The notes: generated by a model not told the origin, from the sequence alone. A stretch of 64,000 bases of DNA from Myrmaecium sp. VS I D KN 1 (GCA_019775845.1 JADQAV010000031.1:248138-312137); one strand, 5' to 3'. Positions 10,627-22,900 are shown, numbered from the stretch's first letter. Translations and numbers: made by a program.

Positions 10627-11601
10627 ATGTCCACCGACAACGGGACCCCCAAGCCCCGCACGCCGCTGCGTCACGGCATCTACGCCCCAACGATGACCTT
10701 CTTCGACCCAGACACCGAAGCCCTCGACATCCCCACCATCAAGCAGCACGCCGTGCGGCTCGCGCAAGCCGGCCTCGTCGGCCTCGTCACCCTCGGCTCC
10801 AACGGCGAAGCCGTGCACCTCTCCCGCGCCGAGAAAGCCGCCGTGACACGGGCGACCCGCGACGCCCTCGACGGCGCCGGCTTCCCGCACGTGCCCCTTA
10901 TTGTCGGCGCCAGCGAGCAGAGCATCCGGGGCACGCTCGAGCAGTGCGCCGAGGCCGCGGCGGCGGGCGGGGAGTACGTCCTCCTCGTGCCGCCGAGCTA
11001 CTACCGCTACGCGATGGACGAGGCCGCGCTGGTGGAGTACTACACCCGCGTCGCCGACGCCTCCCCGCTGCCGGTCATCCTGTACAACTACCCCGGCGCC
11101 GTGGCCGGCATCGATATGGACAGCGACCTCATCATCCGCCTCGCCCAGCACCCCAATATCGTCGGGACGAAGTTCACCTGCGGCAACACCGGCAAGCTCA
11201 CCCGCGTCGCCGCCGCCACCGACGCCGTCACCGCCGCGCGCCAGGGGAGCAGCGGCTACATGGCCTTCGGCGGCATGGCCGACTTCACCGTGCAGACGGC
11301 CGCGAGCGGCGGCTCCGGCATCATCGCCGGCGGCGCGAACGTGCTGCCGAAGCTGTGCGTGCGGGTGTGGACGCTCTGGGCGGAGGGGAAGCGCGACGAG
11401 GCGATGGAGCTGCAGAAGCTGTTGAGCCGCTGCGATTGGGTGCTCACCAAGAGTGCGATTCCGGGCACCAAGGCCGCGCTGCAGGCGTACTATGGGTATG
11501 GGGGATATCCGCGGCGCCCGCTGAAGCGATTGGGTGAGGAGCAGGTGGATGCGGTGGCGGAGGGGATTCGGGAGGCGATGGAGGTGGAGAAGACGTTGTA
11601 G
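10627..11601 (+). CDS. Dihydrodipicolinate-synthase-family aldolase (2-keto-3-deoxy sugar acid or hydroxyoxoglutarate aldolase)
   Basis: A class I (Schiff-base) aldolase of the DapA/NanA superfamily, single exon, 324 residues, cytosolic with no targeting signal. The TIM-barrel landmarks are in place: GSNGE at residues 57-61, the YNYPG motif with Tyr153, and the Schiff-base Lys182 in NIVGTKFTCGN. Further typical blocks are MAFGGMADF and SGSGIIAGGANV-like segments, then YYGYGGYPRRPL near the end. Fungal homologues with GSNGEAVHLS include GaaC/LGA1, the L-threo-3-deoxy-hexulosonate aldolase of galacturonate breakdown, which splits its substrate to pyruvate and L-glyceraldehyde. Related paralogues act on other keto-deoxy acids or 4-hydroxy-2-oxoglutarate. 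The divergent Gfo/Idh dehydrogenase and the galacturonate-type promoter element favour sugar-acid catabolism, as inference. Codons are extremely C/G-ending. Confidence 0.9.
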   Translation: MSTDNGTPKPRTPLRHGIYAPTMTFFDPDTEALDIPTIKQHAVRLAQAGLVGLVTLGSNGEAVHLSRAEKAAVTRATRDALDGAGFPHVPLIVGASEQSIRGTLEQCAEAAAAGGEYVLLVPPSYYRYAMDEAALVEYYTRVADASPLPVILYNYPGAVAGIDMDSDLIIRLAQHPNIVGTKFTCGNTGKLTRVAAATDAVTAARQGSSGYMAFGGMADFTVQTAASGGSGIIAGGANVLPKLCVRVWTLWAEGKRDEAMELQKLLSRCDWVLTKSAIPGTKAALQAYYGYGGYPRRPLKRLGEEQVDAVAEGIREAMEVEKTL

Positions 11602-12069
11602 GACGCAAGGAAACAGTTGAAAGAAGAGAAGAGAAAGTACAGAAAGAGAGATAGTGACTAGTTTCGTTCGCGTCCTGTAAATACCCTCTCTCGTGGTTGA
11701 TTGTGGTGTGCGCATCAGCGTGTTTCAGTAAGGTCTGGACATCTTTTGTACGGGCGCACCGATTGATAGAATCTCAGTTGGAATAGAAGTCAAACATCAT
11801 AGCGGAAGCCTTCCCCTCGTTTGAGTCTTCGGTCTGCACACGGCACTGCGGGGGGCGGGGCGGAGAGGCGGGGAGGTCGTTGGTCCGCCCTCCACTCACC
11901 GCCCGCCCGCCCGCCCACTCGACGTCACCTGCGGTCCCTGTCCCCCGCACCAACATCACCACCACAGCAAACAATCCCATCCCCAAATCAATCAAGGCAC
12001 ACACACACACCGTATTTACCCACCCCAAAATCCCCCACAGCATCGTCTCCAACCCAAAAAAAAAGAGAA
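11602..12069. other. Intergenic stretch between the aldolase and the small membrane-protein gene
   Basis: No gene seen. It holds the aldolase 3' region and the 5' region of the next plus-strand gene, with a gcccgcccgcccgccc run near 11905 and an (AC)n run at about 11998-12009. Confidence 0.55.
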
Positions 12070-12594
12070 ATGGCATCCTGGCACCACCTCCCCAAAACCC
12101 TCTTCAGCGCCTACGGCCTCTACAGCGCCTCCCGGAGCATCAGCCGGCTTCGCCAGTACGAAGCCAAGATGGAGACAGCCGCCGAATACTCCTCCACCGC
12201 CGCGCGGCAGCTGCACGACACGCGCACGACGCAGGGCAGCGCCGTCGTCGCCGTACGTTTCATCCCCCCCTTTCCAAAGCCCAAAAGCCCAAAGCAAAAG
12301 GCTCACCATCCCACTCACTCTCCTCAGTTCCTCACCTCCCTAACCACCTCCCTCTACCTGAGCACCGCGGCGGCGCCGGGGCCGTCGGTCAGCGTGACCG
12401 TCGCCCTCAGCGTGCTGAATATCGGTGTGGACCTGCTGGCGAGTGGATACATGGAGAGTTTCTGGAGGAAGAAGGCGGCGGTGCCCGGGTTGACGGGGTA
12501 TAATGAGGCGGTGGAGCGGACGCGCGGGATGGTCGGCCAGCTGCGGGTGCTGGCGGCGGCGTGGGGGGTGAGTTTGGTGGTGGGGCTTTGGTAG
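12070..12594 (+). CDS. Small membrane-associated protein, function unknown
   Basis: Two exons, 12070..12252 and 12328..12594 (75-nt intron), encode 149 residues. The N-terminal part (MASWHHLPKTLFSAYGLYSA, then SRSISRLRQYEAKMETAAEY) is amphipathic and basic. A hydrophobic helix follows across the splice junction (VSVTVALSVLNIGVDLLASG), and a second hydrophobic stretch closes the protein (LRVLAAAWGVSLVVGLW). There is no cleavable signal peptide and no motif I recognise. Both exons have the C/G-ending codon use of neighbouring genes, and the junction keeps frame (VVA to FLTSLTTS). It is tail-to-tail with the NDUFAF5-like gene, 255 bp apart. It is probably a fungal-specific organelle membrane protein; the compartment is a guess. 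Confidence 0.65.
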   Translation: MASWHHLPKTLFSAYGLYSASRSISRLRQYEAKMETAAEYSSTAARQLHDTRTTQGSAVVAVRFIPPFPKPKSPKQKAHHPTHSPQFLTSLTTSLYLSTAAAPGPSVSVTVALSVLNIGVDLLASGYMESFWRKKAAVPGLTGYNEAVERTRGMVGQLRVLAAAWGVSLVVGLW

Positions 12595-12849
12595 GAGATG
12601 ATGGGTGGGGTGCGGGCTGGGCGGGCTTTTGCAGCGCGGCGCGTTCGGTTTGGATGGTGGAGGAGAGGGGGAGGAGAGGGTCCTGGGGGTTGTTATTTCC
12701 TTTTTTTATTTTTCCCTTTTTCCGATGATGGGGTATTCCTCTGTATGTGGCGGACCCGTGGATGATACCCAAAAACGCCGGGGAGGTCGAGTAGCCGTAT
12801 ATGCTTTTTGAAAGACAGGAACGATCAACGTTCCCATGGGCTAAGGCCT

Positions 12850-14012
12850 CTACTTCTTATCTTTCTCCCCGTTGTTGCCGCCCTTCTCCAGGATATCTTT
12901 AATGCTGACCATGCCGCTTCCTCGCTCCAGCGGTTTGGCCTGGTTCGGACCCTCCTTCCACCCGATCATATAGATGAGTCGGAACGTCGCCGGAACGGTA
13001 CCGTCCTCGTTACCGTGCAACGCCTTGTAGATAGCGTCGGCAGCAAGCAGCACATCACGCTGGATAGGCCCCATCTCGCGTCCCAGCACCGCATTCGAAT
13101 CGCCCATCGCCTGGAGATCCTGCATGACCGCGAAGGAATCCGGGTAGTCGATGACGATATCGTCGACGTCGACGGTGAGCAGGCGGAAGCCGGCGCGCTG
13201 CAGCAAGCCGCCGACGTCCCGGACGTCGGCCAAGGGGGAGGTGTGCGTCGAGACGCCCCCGCGGCGCTCCATCTCCGCCAGCTGCAGCGAGGTGCGCAGC
13301 TCGAAGAGGCTGTCGCCGCCCAGCATGACGCCGAGAAAGGGACAATCGGGCTTCAGGATCGCGTTGATCTGCGCGAGCACGCTGGGTAGGTCGTTGATCC
13401 AGTGCATGGAGCAGCTGCTGAGCACGGCGTCGAACATGCCCGGCGTGTAGGGCAGCGTTTCTTCGGTGTCGAGCACCTGGCGCGTGAGGTGGATCTCCTG
13501 GTTGAAGGGCAGGTCGGCGTCCCGGTACAGGAGCGTGCGGGACGAGTCGGCGCAGACGAGCTCGCCGATGCGCGTGGCGAGCGGCTCGGATACGGGTTTG
13601 GCGGAGTCCGGATCGGGATCGGGCTTGGTGAGGGCGTGGGCGATGTTGCAGGCGTTCGCGCCGAGGTCGAGGACTTTGGGGAAGTGTCGGTTAATGTCCT
13701 GGAGCGTTCATGTTAGCTAGCTATACGCGGCGATCTGGGGCTAGGCGAGGGGGGAGGTTCTCTCACCAGCAATCGCTCGCATAACCGCTTCGCGACCTCG
13801 TCCCTTAGGTAGTCGACTTCTCTACTCTTCTCCACCTGTGCGGCTGCCCGCTCCTTCTGTAGCCATTTGGTGTGTCGATTGAAGACCTCGAGGGTGGGAG
13901 CTCCTGGCGCTTGGGTTGCGTAGCTGCGGACGACCCGAGACGTCGCGCGAGGACACCGCGTCGAAAGATGCTGCGGCGAGAGGAAAGGTCTGAGGATAGA
14001 TGTGCGAGTCAT
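12850..14012 (-). CDS. Mitochondrial complex I assembly factor, NDUFAF5-type methyltransferase-fold protein
   Basis: Homologue of NDUFAF5, a class I SAM-binding-fold protein that hydroxylates an arginine of the complex I subunit NDUFS7 early in assembly, in the mitochondrial matrix. Two exons, 13767..14012 and 12850..13698 (68-nt intron), give 364 residues. The chosen start gives a classic presequence (MTRTSILRPFLSPQHLSTR, then RVVRSYATQ). An in-frame ATG at 14147 would add 45 residues that hide the presequence and come close to the divergent gene. Motif I reads PKVLDLGANACNIAHAL, and FDAVLSSCSMHWINDLP is the family's signature after the fold's fourth strand. Also family-like are FLGVMLGGDSLFELRTSLQL and TFRLIYMIGWKEG at the C-terminus. 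It is divergent from dynactin p62, with 210 bp between starts. Confidence 0.92.
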
Positions 14013-14222
14013 TCTCAGGAGTCGGCCAAATCCGATGGAACTCCTCCGGTCGTGGAGAGGTTTGGAGGTTGCGGCAAAGCTCAACAGTCCGCCGGGTCTG
14101 GGGTTCATCGTGACGTCCGTCGGAGAAACAGCGGCCAAACGAGTCATCCCTGAACCCCAGATTTCGGTGGTCCGCAGCCCGCAAGACCACAGACAACACC
14201 AACGACAACAACAAGCTCAGCC

Positions 14223-16250
14223 ATGGCGCAGGACTTCCCATACACATACTACTCCTGCGACTGCTACGACAGCGTAGTCGTGCCGACAACGCTGCAGGAG
14301 AAACGCGCATCTCAGCACTCCTTGCACTCGCCCGCCGACTACGAAGAGGACGAGCGGACATTCGACCCCCGATCTCCCCGCGCCAACTACTCCCTCTACC
14401 CGCTGGAACACCTACTCTACTGCGAAGACTGCCGGCAGATCCGATGCCCACGATGCGTCAGCGAGGAAGTGATCTGCTGGTTCTGCCCCAGCTGCCTGTT
14501 CGAGGTGCCCAGCAGCATGGTCAAAAGTGACGGGAACAGGTGCGCACATATACACATCCGCCACGCCACACCGCACCGCGGGATAGCTGGGAAAGCATTT
14601 TTGCTAATGGGAGCGCCATGAAGCTGATCGTCCGACTACAGATGCGCGCGCAACTGCTACAACTGCCCCATCTGCACCTCGCCGATGATGGTCAACTCGC
14701 TCGAGGCGCCCCGACAGACGGCCGACGGGGAGGAGGAACGACATGCCGGCGGGCCGTACTATCTCGCGTGTTCGTACTGCAAGTGGACGAGTCTGGACAT
14801 CGGGGTCGAGTTCGAGAAGCACAACAACCTCACGCAGCAACTGGCACGGATCCGGAACGGCGGCAAGGTGGTGCCGTCGTTGAAGGAGAAGGAGCGGGAA
14901 AGAGACAATAGGAGGAAATCCGGGATGGTGGGGAAGCCGGCGGACGAGGCGGACGCGACGATGCAATCGGGCGGTTCGGAGGATCCTCCAACGCGCGATG
15001 AGCTCTACTTGAACTTGAGTGCCTTCTACCGAGACCAGCTGGCGCAGATCTCCCCCGCCAACCCGTTCAGTCCGCACGCGGAGCTCAACTTCGGCTCCCC
15101 CAGTTCCTTCTCGCGGATTATGAACCTATACACAACGTCCAAGAAGCTTAGACCAGACAAGCCGCAAGCCATGCGCGAGGCCATCGACGAGAGCGAAGGG
15201 CTCCAAGTCATCGACCCCGCCACCGAAGCGGAGGAAGTGTCGAAGCTGAAATACGCCGGCTTCAAGGGGACGCTCAGCCTGGCGCAGAAGTTCAACCAGC
15301 TGGACCCCACCCTGCGCTTCCTCCCGGACGTGCGGCCGGTCCCCGCGCTCCTGCGCACGAAGCGCTCCCGCCGCTGCCGCACCTGCCGTCAGATCCTCTC
15401 CCGGCCAGAGACCAAGATCACCAGCACGCGCTACAAGATCAAAGTGCTAGCGCAAAACAACATCCCCCGCCTCTCCATCCGCGCCCTCGCCGCGCCCTAC
15501 AATCCCTGGCCGGTCATGTCCCTAGGCCCGCCGAGCACGGCGACCATCCCCGGACCCGGCCCCGTGCCGTTCAATTACGACGCCCTGCCGCAGAACCACA
15601 CCATCCAGTACCTCCTCACCCTGACCAACCCCCTCTTCGACCCCATCCGCGTCACCCTGGCCACGCCCGCCATCACCCCCGGCCGCATCGCCAGCAAGGT
15701 CACCATCCTCTGCCCCCAGTTCGACGTTGGCGCCAACACCGACGTCTGGGACGAAGCTCTCAACTCGGACAGCGTCACCGGCGGCGGCGGCAGCACCGCC
15801 ACATCCTCCTCCCGTCGCAATCAACCCAGCATATCAAGCAGCATCGGCGGCAGCGGCGGCGGCAGCGGCGGCGGGGGCAGCGACTCGCGACCAGGCACCT
15901 CCGCCGGTCTCCCACAAGCCGAAGCGGGCAAGATCTGGGACCGAGGCCGGAACTGGACGGGCGTGATCATCGAGGTCGTGCCGGGCGCGCTGACCGCCGC
16001 CGCCGACGAGAACCTGAAGACCCAGCCGCTCGACGATCTCGATGAGGACGAGGACGTGCTCGAGATCCCCGTCTTCGTCCGGATCGAGTACGAGACGGAG
16101 ACGACGGGGGAGGAGAAGGCGGCGGCGGGCGGCCTGGGCGAGCACACCAGGTCCGGTGGCGGTCAGGCTGAGGCGGTTGCTAAGGGGAAGGTTCGTCGCG
16201 AAGAGGCGTTTTGGTGTGTGTTGGGTGTGGGGAGGATTGCGGCGACGTGA
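14223..16250 (+). CDS. Dynactin subunit p62 (DCTN4 family)
   Basis: A pointed-end component of dynactin, the dynein activator that drives nuclear and vesicle movement in hyphae. Two exons, 14223..14539 and 14642..16250 (102-nt intron), give 641 residues. The N-terminal zinc-binding region has the DCTN4 Cys pattern: CEDCRQIRCPRC, CWFCPSCLFEVP, then, across the splice, CARNCYNCPIC and CSYCKW. A later CRTCRQIL precedes a beta-rich C-terminal domain with LTNPLFDPIRVTLATP. Residues 520-560 contain Ser/Gly-rich low complexity encoded by an ggcggcagc-rich stretch. PGALTAAADENL through VFVRIEYETET matches the family's end. The start at 14223 (MAQDFPYTYYSCDCYD) fits other fungi. In Neurospora this subunit is known as RO-2. 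Confidence 0.92.
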
Positions 16251-17507
16251 GGAAGTAGGATTGTTGATTGGGATCGCGGCGGCGAGTGTAGCGGAAGGGT
16301 TCACTAGTGACAGATCCTCAAAGTCGAAGAGCGCGGTGCTGTAAATGCATGACCTGTATGAGAAACGAGTGTGTTGGCACAGATGCCATCTTGAGGAGAT
16401 GGAGAGGCAGGAAAAGAGATATCCATGATTTTGCACTGCGTTAGTAGCCACACAGTAGAAGAGTCTGTTGGGTTGTTATGTTCTCAATCAGAACTATCGC
16501 AGACGCCTATTCGGCTTCGACTGAGGCGGCCGAGTCGATGAGTGCTCCGCTTTTTGGATAGTACTTTTGATCCCGCTCCTCTCGTCAAGTAGGCAATGTG
16601 GTAAGTAACTGCGACGGTCTCCGTGTTTTGCGCGACCGTCATACAAGTGTCGTCGTGAAATCGTCATCTGATCCGAGAGGAGTGGCCGCTTGAAGGCATG
16701 CGAGTGTGTGCATCGACTTCTCCAGGCGCTGGCATGACGATCTGTAGATATCAGTCGCACAAAAGTAAAGCAATGCTCGTTGCGGGAGAGAAAACAGAGT
16801 CGCAGCAGAGGTAGCTGCACGCAAATTCGCATCCACAAAGAACTGACTCTCGCTTAGATGCAAGAACACAGGGCGCCGCATCACATGAGACACAAGTGAT
16901 CGCATCCTGCCACGAACCCACATGACCGAGATTCAGAAATCACCAGAACACGAAAGGTATAAGAGGAAAGGGGTATCATTTTAAGTTATCAAGAGCAGAA
17001 TAGCAAGAGACGATAACAGGTGCCACAGTAAAAGAAACGTAGACATCTGCGCACACGGAGGGGATCATCCCGAGAAAGGTGTGGCAGAAAATAATTAGGT
17101 TGGGATAGCAAAAAAGTTGAATGAGAAGCAAGGAAAGAAGAGACATGACTGCTCCATTTTCTCTTTCTGATGCAAAAAGCTCGATGGAGTGAGACTTGAC
17201 CCCCACCCATATCCAAGAATTTTCCCTCTGAGTAAAGGGCGGGATCGTGAAACGGTCCCTTGATGGCTGATGCAATGCGAAGAAGAACAGAAGGTAACAA
17301 CCTAAGCACAGCTCTATGGTAGTTTGGACCCCCCCAAAAAAAGAAGATAACACCAGACGCAGCGAAGAAAGACTGCCAAAAGTAAACCCCAAAAATCCGA
17401 GGTCAGACCGAACGTACGTAGACAGGTATATAGGGAAATCAGAGAAATAAAAGTTGACAATAGAAAGTGATGATATGTGGGGTATGACCTGACCGGAACA
17501 CCTATGG
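16251..17507. other. Convergent 3' regions of dynactin p62 and the F-box/WD40 gene
   Basis: A 1257 bp tail-to-tail gap. Both strands show open frames up to 200 codons (16976..17578 minus), but these have hydrophobic, T-rich composition typical of A-rich 3' UTR read backwards, and no domains. No gene seen. Confidence 0.6.
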
Positions 17508-19968
17508 TTAAGCGTGATGTCCAAACGCGTTGGATGGTCGGCGGGATGGAACTGGATGAGACTCAAGCAAGTCCACATCCGGGATGCGATAACCGAAGTC
17601 TAGGAGAACGGCCCGGCCGTCCTGCGATGTGCACACGACACGCCGGTAATCTGCCTTGGCGCTAAGGATCCAGCTTGTTGTCCAGTCCTTGTAGTTGGCA
17701 ATGAGCTGTCCAGTCGTAAAGTCGTAGATGCGGATGCTTTGATCATAACTGCCGCTAATTACTCTGCCGTCGAAGGCGTCCAGGAAGAGAGACCTCACGA
17801 GGCCGGTGTGGCCTTCGTACTTGTGAACGAGGTTGCCAGTATTAGCGTCGAATTTATAGACGACCTGGTCGTTCCCTCCGGCAAGCACCCATTTGCGGTC
17901 GTCACTGAACTCAACCGCAGCAAGGCCACGATCTTGGGACATGAACTCCCGGATGCAGCAGTTTTCGCCTTCCACGTCAAGGTTCCAGAGTTTTGCAAGT
18001 CCATCGCCAGAAGCCGAGACCAGCAAGTTTCCCCTCAGTTGAACAGCATTTACCGGTCCTCTGTGACCTCGTAGCACCTTCAGCAGGGCCCCGGAGTGGC
18101 GGTCCCATACGCAGATTGTACTATCTTTGCTACAAGAGATGATATACTTATCATCGAGACAAACATCGAGAACACCACCGGTGTGGTGTCGAAGTCGGTG
18201 AAGAGGTTCCCACTCGTCCATGTCCCAGACGATGCATGTGGTGTCACTTGATCCAGTCACCATGGTCGTCCCACTGTACTGCAAACAGAGGATACTAGCG
18301 GAGTGATAGTCGGACGGCTCGTGAAATATCGCGTTTCCTCGGGGAGTACCGTTGATGTTTTGACCTTCCCATACGGTATAATTGGCCTCTACCGGGTGCG
18401 GAGGCTGAGTGGGCAGGATCGGGCGCGAAGCAGGACCACCTATGACTTTGAGGCACTGGTAGGTATGGATGTCCCACACACGTATAGTACGATCACGAGA
18501 CCCTGTGATTATTTTATCCCTGCCATTGTTAGAGCCCTTTCAAACCAAAAATAGTAGAGCTACACTCACTCGTCGAACTGGCAGCAATATACTGAGTCGG
18601 TATGCCCTTGGAAATAGATTGCGCCAGGGCTCGCGGCGAGCCAACGCCGCTCAATTGTTTTGCGGATCTGATACATCTTCTTCCAATTCTGGCCTGGAGC
18701 TGGTTTTATGAAGCCGTTCGGTCCAGGCCTCCCCAGGCCCAGTCCTCCCATCTGTATTGCGGTAGGCTTTTCGTATGTCGGCGGATGATACTTCCTCAGA
18801 TAAACAACCTTCCAAATCTCGTTCTGGGTGGCTTGACGCTGCCATGTCCGGCAAACAGACTCAGCTCGACTCAATGCTACACAGTCCAAGAACGAGAAGA
18901 TTAGGTCGCAAACCTCAGCAGGTAGACGGGTCAATGGATCTGGAGTCAAGTTAGCTATGTTCATGGTAGAGCATGAGAAACAACGGGTAACAGCTCGCGC
19001 CGGGTCCAGGATAAACCACCCGACACCGCATGACAAGCTGCTGGATATCGTTGGTGGAGATGTACAGGGGTACACATACCCGTCCGCCTAGGAGCTGAGC
19101 TGCTCTCAAATGAATCGTCCGCATCATCACCATCGTCCGTTGTAACATCGATGGAGCTATCCCAATCAGCGGTACTATCCGCAGACCTCCCCAAACTTCT
19201 GTTGTCCGACCTGGCCTTTCTGGAGCCACTCGCGGACTCACGACCTGCTTGGCCCTTGGAAACATGGAAGGAGTCATCCGCAAGATATTCGGCAGGGATA
19301 TGCGCCGGACGCGGATTCCAACGACCCTCCTCCCCTGACGGTCCCGATGTCGCTGGACGACGAGAGCGCGAGAACGTAAACTTCCTTATGAGCGCATGCT
19401 TCTTTGATGTTTTGGTTGAGGCAAGGGTGAGCGGCGGCAGGTCGTGGTCGTCGCTGTTCCTAGCTCGCTTGGCCATCTGATGCAACGTGGAGAGGGACGA
19501 GGAGCGACGCATTCGGGTCATGAACGACCTTCGGCTCTCCGGTAAATCAGGCATGGTGTCTTCGCCCGGGAGGAGTTGGGCCCCCTCGGCGGTGATGCTG
19601 CTATCGGCAACGGAAGGAGAGGACAAGGCTACGGTCTCGTGGGTAGTCGAGATGAGGTCGTGGACGCGCTTAGGCATGCTCCTGCTCGTGCTGCGGCTAC
19701 GATTGCGACTGGTGGCACAGTGGCCGATGGTGTCTGCGGAGGAAGAGGACGAGGTTGGATCGGTGGAAGGTGGTGGTGGTGGACGGATCGACAGTTTGGA
19801 TCTCAGCCCGTGCTGCATGTTTGGAAGAATGTGCGGTTTAAGGTTGGGAAGAGGGTGCCGCCCGCAGCAAAGGCAAAGGAGTGAACGTGGGTGGGATGGG
19901 TCTCGTCCTCGGGCGGGATGATGAGATGATGCGGTGAGTTTCTCGGAATGCCATTGAAGGGGATCCAT
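17508..19968 (-). CDS. F-box and WD40-repeat protein (SCF ubiquitin-ligase substrate receptor)
   Basis: Substrate-recognition subunit of an SCF E3 ligase. Three exons: 19080..19968, 18570..18939 and 17508..18519, with introns of 140 and 50 nt. The F-box (PLTRLPAEVCDLIFSFLDCV) opens exon 2. The WD40 propeller follows, with repeats ending in TIRVWD, TCIVWD, TICVWD, LAKLWN and SIRIYD, about seven blades through the C-terminus. The first exon is Ser/Arg/Pro-rich and disordered, with many potential phosphosites. The longest frame starts at 19968 (756 residues). The in-frame ATG at 19818 (MQHGLRSKLSIRPPPPP, 706 residues) may be the true start, because the 50 residues before it are Cys/His/Pro-rich and look untranslated. 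The architecture is that of Met30/Cdc4/beta-TrCP relatives, but the substrate is unknown. Confidence 0.88.
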
Positions 19969-22900
19969 CGCTCGCCGGGCTCCGCCATGGGTCGTCGGGA
20001 AGTGCTCTTGCTTTTACTCAGTTCGGCCAGGCCGCCGCCTCGTGCCGCCCTAACACCCGTCAGCGCCGATTACTCTGTAGCCAAGGGAGCAAGGGGGAGT
20101 CGGTAAGGTAAGGTATGTGGTCACGTAAGGCGGATTAAGGGGCTCACTTCTTCCCCCACAGGAGGGGGTTAAGGGGGGGCGAAAAGTTACGTTAGGGGGA
20201 TTCGGATCCGAAGAACTGGCTGACTCCACCTAGCTAGCCGGCCTTGGCGCCAAAACGGCCGAAACGGATTTTCAAACACCGGTAAGCGTCTCACACCGCC
20301 CAAACCTTAACGGGCCATAGGTTTCGCGCATATGACCACATTTGGTGTTCCATACAGGTCCATCGGGGCTGGCCGCTCATCCGCACGTGCTGAGGTGCTT
20401 TCACTTGTATTCCGCCGGGATTCCTCGCGAGAGAGAAGAGACGTCGCTCTCAGCCTGGTTCAACTTTATGACCCTGTGGATGGAGAGAAGCGCACTGGCG
20501 AGAATTCCTGACATCACCATCTTCATCATTGACCTGACCCCTTTACTCCCAGTAACTAGGTGTCTATATCATCACTAAGGCGTAGAAGACTACATAGGTA
20601 CGTCCCGACGCCGGCAAACGGAGTGCTGGTTGTCGAAAAATTTCCCCGTGGGACAGTGACGCAGAACCGGACCAATATGATTGATAACATCTCCCTCTAT
20701 ACGGCATCCTGCAAGCAAACGATCGCCTCATACGAGCAATGAACCTGCTTCTCCGTAATCACGCTGATACTGGCCTGTGATTGCTACCTTACCTCAACAT
20801 CACCCAGCATCATGGGTTCTTTCTCAACACCGAAAGACACAAATGAATTGTAGGTAGGTACGTTATTTCCTTATTTGTCATCGAATAGGTACATTGTGGA
20901 AACGTACAAGTCCACGTAATCCGGATCCTTGTTGTTCGTTTCTAGAACTCCTGATGTCGGCTCCGGCTCCCTAAGGCAGAGATTATTCCCGGCCCATTCT
21001 TGACCGGGAAGGGGGGCGGGCTCCCCCACAGTTCCACCTGAAATTGAATGGGTCGGCAGCAATGGCTATTATAGCATGTATAAGGCTGTACAGGTAAGGC
21101 TTGTTTGCGAAAGCGAGAGCTCGGACAATATCCAGATATAATTCTGTATGTACATTAGCCTTGAGGATTGAATCCTGAAGAGTACTCGAAGATAATTCTC
21201 AAATTTTCATCCCATTCCCCTTTTACAAGCCACCGCCACTGAGGACTCTTTCAGACCCTGAATTCGTAGACATCTTACCCTGTTCGGGGAGAAACCCGAA
21301 CCTTCCGGCCGAAGTCTTCCCTCCCGTCAGGTACACTCGGACTTTTGTCGTGGTTTTCTAGGGCGTGCTACAAGGCTAGAAAGAAAAAAAAAATCCGCAA
21401 GCCATGGGTTACTGCTACGGCGGTGAATATTCTGAGGATTTTTATATCCGGAAGACAAAAGTAACCAGAGAGAGACGGAGATTTTAGGTAGATGTCACTG
21501 TGAATCATTATCGACCCATATCACCTGCTTTCTAAGGGGACCGGACTCTGTGAACTTGACGGCGTCTCTACCTACTCGGTAGAAGCGGACCTCGCCTATG
21601 GTAAGGCTGGCTTCTGGGAACGTTGGATGAGCTTTTCCGGGTCTCCGTGTTTCTCGTCTGCCCCAGGATAATAATAGATGGGATAAGACGCTTTCTCCGC
21701 CCTGCGAGAGAACGAACCTCTTGTGTTTTTTTGCCAGAGTCACCATTCACGATGGGAACGGTTGGCGTGATGTTACTAAATCTGTAGTGCATGCTTTCCT
21801 GCTGTGGCTGGTTTTGATGTCTGAAGAACCAATTCTCTGGCCATCTGAACCATATGCTTGCGCTAGGTACCTGATGCCGACTGGTGTTATCGCTCACAGT
21901 GTATTTCGTGGGAATGAATGACGAAAAAGGAAAAATAGAGAAGAATACAGGAAGAAAGAAGCTGAGAGTGGCTTAGAGGTGTCCAGGTTGTTCAAGATCG
22001 AGGGGGTGTAACTCATGTTTCCAGCATCCAAATCAGTCCACCTATTCCTAACATCTTCAACTTGGATCATCCTAAGCACAATAGGTGCGTGTCTATATAG
22101 ACACCCCAATATTAAGAGCAGTGGGAAGTACAGTCTTGCAAAGAGAACAACGACATAGTAAAGGCCACGAGTATAGACTCCGGGGTGATGGTACATCTAT
22201 CATGCCGCAGCGACTCTTGATTGTTCGATCCTCAGGCAACGTACGGAGTTCCACCACTCCTAGACTTATCGGAATGTTTCATGCAGTATAATAGCCGACA
22301 GTTCCACAGCGTTCAATAAGTAAGCATTACTTCTAAAATTAGCGGACGAGATACAGTAGTGGAATAAGCCCATTCTCGGTAGGAATATTGAAACACAGAC
22401 TAACAATGAAGTCCGATGAAAAAGGATAAACGAGCATGTGCAATGCTAAGGAATAGAAGTATAGATGAAAAAGCAGATATATAGATCAGACTCATCTGAT
22501 CGAGCGCAGGCGACTATAAGAGCTGGAGATGATCCAATGAGATGTTGGAAACGGTCAAATTGACAATGTTGATGAGGTGTGCTCAAGGGAACCACGGGAA
22601 GCAATGATTTGCGACAGAGGTACGGGGTCCATCTATTGCGAGGAGCAAAGGGTTAATTGAAGAGGAAGCGTTCTGCTGTCATATAGGTATCATAGATCCT
22701 GCACCCAAACAGAGGGAAGCCACCTGAAACGGTCCAAAGGTGAAATACCGGGAGCTGGTGGAATGGAATGTTCATCGATGTCCTTCGGTTACTCCAGAAG
22801 AGGGGCCACCATGTGCTGCGCCTTAAGCATGGCAATCGTAGGGTAGAATTGTGATTGTGAGGAAAGAGGAAGCAGAGAAAACCCATCCCTTGGCGTCGAT

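Noticed and set aside
10561-11715. 384-codon open frame on minus opposite the aldolase gene
   Set aside because: Antisense shadow. The plus frame has all the catalytic residues of the family.
16976-17578. 200-codon hydrophobic open frame on minus
   Set aside because: It overlaps the end of the F-box/WD40 gene in another frame and reads A-rich 3' UTR; the apparent membrane segments come from T-rich codons.
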